The notes beneath the pieces are model-generated. The model was not told the origin of the DNA and did not search any database. It saw nothing but the letters and a program-made list of their open reading frames with translations. From the NCBI RefSeq assembly GCF_023715155.1, contig NZ_JAMBNQ010000002.1:62001-126000 (forward strand): a stretch of DNA of 64,000 bases, given 5' to 3'. Made by a program: the position numbers and the translations under genes. Shown piece by piece: positions 61,587-64,000 of this stretch. The stretch is from Neobacillus mesonae (GTDB lineage: Bacteria > Bacillota > Bacilli > Bacillales > Cytobacillaceae). The number at the start of each line of letters is the position of its first letter. Within the stretch, counting starts at the first letter, position 1.

Positions 61587-61612
61587 CGACATGTTTCACG
61601 TGAAACATGTCG
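61587..61612. promoter_or_regulatory. parS site, ParB (Spo0J) loading site
   Basis: The core TGTTTCACGTGAAACA (61592-61607) fits the parS consensus TGTTNCACGTGAAACA exactly, and the dyad extends perfectly to 26 bp. Such sites lie in the origin-proximal part of bacterial chromosomes and load ParB and condensin. It sits in the short gap between moeB and ywdI. It shows the window is chromosomal and near the origin. Confidence 0.93.
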
Positions 61613-61685
61613 ATAGACTAATTTTTCGAAAAGTCGGCGATACTCATGTAGAATAGAGACAAGATTACTGGCAGAGGTGGCATTC

Positions 61686-61961
61686 ATGAGTATATCGGTA
61701 GAAAAGCTATTAGCAAAAATGGAAGAAGAGCTGAAACAGGCGAAGAACGCTCCAAAGCAAGAAAGCTTGCGGGAAAAGGTTTACTCTATTAAAATATTAT
61801 GCGAATTGATTTTGGATGAAAGCAAAGATTCGACGGCAGGGGAATGGAGTAAGGTGCAAGTAAATCAGCCGGTTGTCTTACAGCAGCCGATTTCCATCCC
61901 GCAGCCGAAAAAACTGGATGCAGATGATGATGCGAATGGTGATTCACTGTTTGATTTTTAA
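61686..61961 (+). CDS. ywdI: YwdI family protein
   Basis: 91 residues, mostly helical: MSISVEKLLAKMEEELKQAK, REKVYSIKILCELIL, then an acidic end. It matches B. subtilis YwdI in size, pattern and position before ywdK and gerQ. Function unknown. The ATG at 61686 follows CAGAGGTGG. Confidence 0.8.
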   Translation: MSISVEKLLAKMEEELKQAKNAPKQESLREKVYSIKILCELILDESKDSTAGEWSKVQVNQPVVLQQPISIPQPKKLDADDDANGDSLFDF

Positions 61962-62019
61962 CCATCAGGCTGAAACGGGTAAAGCTGCTGCATTCTTCTT
62001 GTATGGGAGGAAAATAAAG

Positions 62020-62391
62020 ATGAAGACATTTATTGTGATTGGTGCACTAAACGCCTTTTTGGCGGTGGCACTTGGGGCCTTTGGGGCACATGGCTTGAAG
62101 GATAAGCTGGATGCTCATTATTTGGACATTTGGAAGACTGGGGTACAGTATCAAATGTTTCATGCAGGAGGTCTTTTGGTTATTGCTTTGCTGCTTGGAA
62201 AGGCTGCGTCAAGCTCCTTATTTACTTGGTCTGGCTGGTTAATGTTGATTGGGATTATTTTGTTCAGCGGAAGCTTATATGTATTAAGTCTGACGAAAAT
62301 CGGGCCGCTTGGTGCAATTACACCAATTGGCGGTGTTTGTTTTTTGGCAGCATGGATTTTGATGATTATTGGAGCAGTGAAAAATTTTTAA
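62020..62391 (+). CDS. ywdK: DUF423 membrane protein YwdK
   Basis: 123 residues with four membrane helices; the DUF423 signature ALGAFGAHGLKDKL near the start, and MFHAGGLLVIAL. Function unknown. The ATG at 62020 is set by GGGAGG; a longer in-frame start overlaps ywdI and has no site. The 281 bp after it hold a weak inverted repeat (GAAAAGCGT near 62398 and ACGCTTTTC near 62545) and the gerQ terminator. Confidence 0.9.
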   Translation: MKTFIVIGALNAFLAVALGAFGAHGLKDKLDAHYLDIWKTGVQYQMFHAGGLLVIALLLGKAASSSLFTWSGWLMLIGIILFSGSLYVLSLTKIGPLGAITPIGGVCFLAAWILMIIGAVKNF

Positions 62392-62636
62392 ATTAGAAAA
62401 GCGTAAGCGCCATGGGCAGCCTCAAGGCATAGCAAATGTTCTTTGGTTTTGAAAGTCGTATTTTTGAGGTTATTTGATTCAAGCTGTTCGAATTGGCCTA
62501 TTCGAAGATGGAAGCTGGCTGGGTGCTCTTTGAAAAAGGCTAACGCTTTTCCTTCGTGCGGTGCTAATGCTGTTGCAGCTTTTTTGCGAGGCTGGATCAT
62601 TCTGGAAAGATGAAACTTATACATTATATTGCAAGT

Positions 62637-62669
62637 AAAAAAGGCATTGGGGGGCTCCAATGCCTTTTT
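62637..62669. terminator. Terminator of gerQ, bidirectional
   Basis: 13-bp stem AAAAAGGCATTGG/CCAATGCCTTTTT; both sides end in A/T runs. Confidence 0.9.
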
Positions 62670-62672
62670 AAA

Positions 62673-63137
62673 TTAACGTGGAGTATAAGTCCCTAGTCCA
62701 GCGCCAAATGGGTATTCATATTCGACTTCCTCAGCAAAAGTGATGTAGTCCACTGATACCATTGGAATGAGGTAGCGTGTTCCTGACTGAGGGTCGCTTA
62801 AAATGAGATGGTCTCTTCCGGCAGCTTCGATGATACCTTGAAACTCTTTGGCATTCCATTGTGAATTTCCTTCAAAGGTGGCAAACACATTGACTAATTT
62901 GCCTTTGTTTAAACGTAAAATATTTTCAATGTATGACTGTTCAATAGGAAGCATACCAGGGACTGCAGGTGTTGCAGACGGCGGTTTTGGCATTGCTCCT
63001 GTGCCTGGCGGCGGAAATTGCTGCTGCTGGGTTGGGTAAAATGTCTGACCTGCGCCTCCGCCCATCGGCTGTGCACCTTGTTGTCCAGCTGAACCTGTGT
63101 AGGGTTGAAATCCTTGAGGATTGTAATATTGGCTCAT
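62673..63137 (-). CDS. gerQ: Spore coat protein GerQ
   Basis: 154 residues. A Gln/Pro/Gly-rich N-terminal half (SQYYNPQGFQPYTGSAGQQ, FYPTQQQQFPPPG) supplies glutamines for cross-linking by the transglutaminase Tgl; the C-terminal half is the conserved globular part (IEQSYIENILRLNKGK, RYLIPMVSVDYITFAEE). Needed for CwlJ in the spore coat of B. subtilis. Start at 63137 after GGAGGG. Nothing was found in the gap up to the hemQ terminator. Confidence 0.93.
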   Translation of the reverse strand: MSQYYNPQGFQPYTGSAGQQGAQPMGGGAGQTFYPTQQQQFPPPGTGAMPKPPSATPAVPGMLPIEQSYIENILRLNKGKLVNVFATFEGNSQWNAKEFQGIIEAAGRDHLILSDPQSGTRYLIPMVSVDYITFAEEVEYEYPFGAGLGTYTPR

Positions 63138-63354
63138 CTTTTTCCCTCCTAAACTAAAATAAAACAATGGCCCAACAATTCTATTCATACTCCGTAAACC
63201 CCAAATTGGTACCTAAAAGGGCAGGAATTCATCTTTTTACTAGGATTTTGTGGCTGTTCGGGGCTTTGTAAAACCGTGCTGCCGCATTTCCTTCTCACTG
63301 TTTAATAGTATGAGGAGAAGTGAGGATATATGACTTGGAGATGTCGAGGAAAAA

Positions 63355-63387
63355 TAAAAAGCCCCCTTAGCAGTAAGGGAGCCCTAG
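63355..63387 (-). terminator. Terminator of hemQ
   Basis: Stem GCCCCCTTA/TAAGGGAGCCC type with one bulge; on the minus strand it is followed by TTTTTATTTTT. Confidence 0.8.
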
Positions 63388-63391
63388 TTAT

Positions 63392-64000
63392 TTATACATG
63401 AAGAAAGCTTGCGATACGTTCTTCTTCTAAAATATTCCCAACAAAGAAAGCGCCGAATTCGCCGTAGCGTGCGCTGACTTCATCAAAGCGCATTTCATAA
63501 ACTAGCTTTTTAAATTGGAGCACATCTTCTGCAAATAAAGTGACGCCCCACTCATAGTCATCGAAGCCGACAGAACCGGTAATAATTTGCTTTACCTTGC
63601 CTGCATATTGGCGGCCAATCATGCCGTGGCTCTTCATTAATTCGCGGCGGTCTTCCATGGAAAGCATGTACCAGTTGTCATTGCCTTGGCGGCGCTTGTC
63701 CATTGGATAGAAGCAGACATGCTTTGTTTTAGGAAGAATTGGATAAAGGCGTCCGCGCACATATGGATTTTGGTATGGATCACCATCGTCAGACCCCATG
63801 TAGTTGCTGAGCTCGACTACTGATACATAAGAAAATGCAGGGACAGTGAACTCTGCTAATTTAGTTTTATTGAATTCAGTTTCAATTTGATTGAGTTCTT
63901 CCATGGTAGGACGGAGAATCATCATCATAAAGTCAGCCTTTTGACCAACAATTGTATATAATGCATGACTGCCTTCTTTTTGTTCTTGTGTTTTATTCCA
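63392..64000 (-). CDS. hemQ: Coproheme decarboxylase HemQ, 5' end outside the window
   Basis: The frame continues past the Met at 63928 to the right edge ([20 protein letters not shown]), so about 50 N-terminal residues are missing from the usual length of about 250. The family parts [32 protein letters not shown] (His ligand region) and [18 protein letters not shown] are intact. HemQ is the Cld-like enzyme that makes haem b from coprohaem in Gram-positive bacteria. Confidence 0.95.
   Translation of the reverse strand, partial: WNKTQEQKEGSHALYTIVGQKADFMMMILRPTMEELNQIETEFNKTKLAEFTVPAFSYVSVVELSNYMGSDDGDPYQNPYVRGRLYPILPKTKHVCFYPMDKRRQGNDNWYMLSMEDRRELMKSHGMIGRQYAGKVKQIITGSVGFDDYEWGVTLFAEDVLQFKKLVYEMRFDEVSARYGEFGAFFVGNILEEERIASFLHV

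Noticed and set aside
62388..62660. 90-codon minus-strand frame between ywdK and gerQ
   Set aside because: It would start inside the gerQ terminator stem and has no ribosome site.

Overview
The window is a stretch of chromosome from a low-GC, spore-forming Bacillaceae bacterium (Bacillus sensu lato; the gene set resembles Neobacillus-type soil bacilli, an inference from memory of related genomes). The evidence is spore genes (a GerA-type germination operon, gerQ, a small acid-soluble-like spore protein), bacillithiol synthesis (bshB2-yojF), HemQ, strong AGGAGG ribosome sites, and a perfect ParB-binding parS palindrome. No tRNA, rRNA, CRISPR, prophage or insertion sequence was seen.

Layout. 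1-9.1 kb: a glycosyltransferase cut by the left edge, an AtoE-type short-chain fatty acid permease, two LysM-3D wall proteins (YocH-like), serA under a ZTP riboswitch, and two L,D-transpeptidases with long 20-residue repeat tails. 9.1-12.4 kb: a ParM-like actin and a ParR-like ribbon-helix-helix protein, preceded by two helically phased GTNTAC iteron arrays with a decayed segment between them. 12.4-19.1 kb: a DUF4023-type miniprotein, gdhA with a divergent GltC-like LysR regulator and a YerD-type glutamate synthase-like enzyme, a phosphotransferase and pepT. 19.2-25.4 kb: an 82-bp repeat array, a NERD protein, a TetR-controlled ABC-2 exporter, and an ArsA-like ATPase with a CC-tailed miniprotein beside cstA. 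27.4-38.1 kb: an ASCH protein, a heterodimeric ABC exporter, niaP with a NiaR-like operator, and a branched-chain amino acid ABC operon with a probable CodY box. 38.1-44.2 kb: ybaK, a double P-loop ATPase, an SASP-like gene, an AlkD-type glycosylase, a HAD phosphatase, a 52-bp hairpin array and a PQQ-type sugar dehydrogenase lipoprotein. 44.4-52.4 kb: a clade II nitrous oxide reductase operon (nosC-Z-B-D-Y-F plus a FixH/SurA-like lipoprotein in the usual nosL place) and a divergent Crp/Fnr regulator. 52.4-64 kb: bshB2-yojF, a germination operon whose permease gene carries a nonsense codon, pdxK, molybdenum cofactor genes (mobA, moaE, moaD, moeB) around a second 52-bp array, parS, ywdI, ywdK, gerQ and the 3' part of hemQ.

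How it fits together. The nos operon, its FNR-like site and the regulator form an anaerobic respiration module. gdhA, the LysR gene and yerD look like a glutamate-metabolism module. Several intergenic regions hold tandem families with periods of about 10.7, 21 and 52 bp, close to 1, 2 and 5 turns of B-DNA. The strongest candidates for something little described are the chromosomal ParMRC-like cassette with duplicated phased arrays, and the 52-bp hairpin arrays whose stem arms change together.
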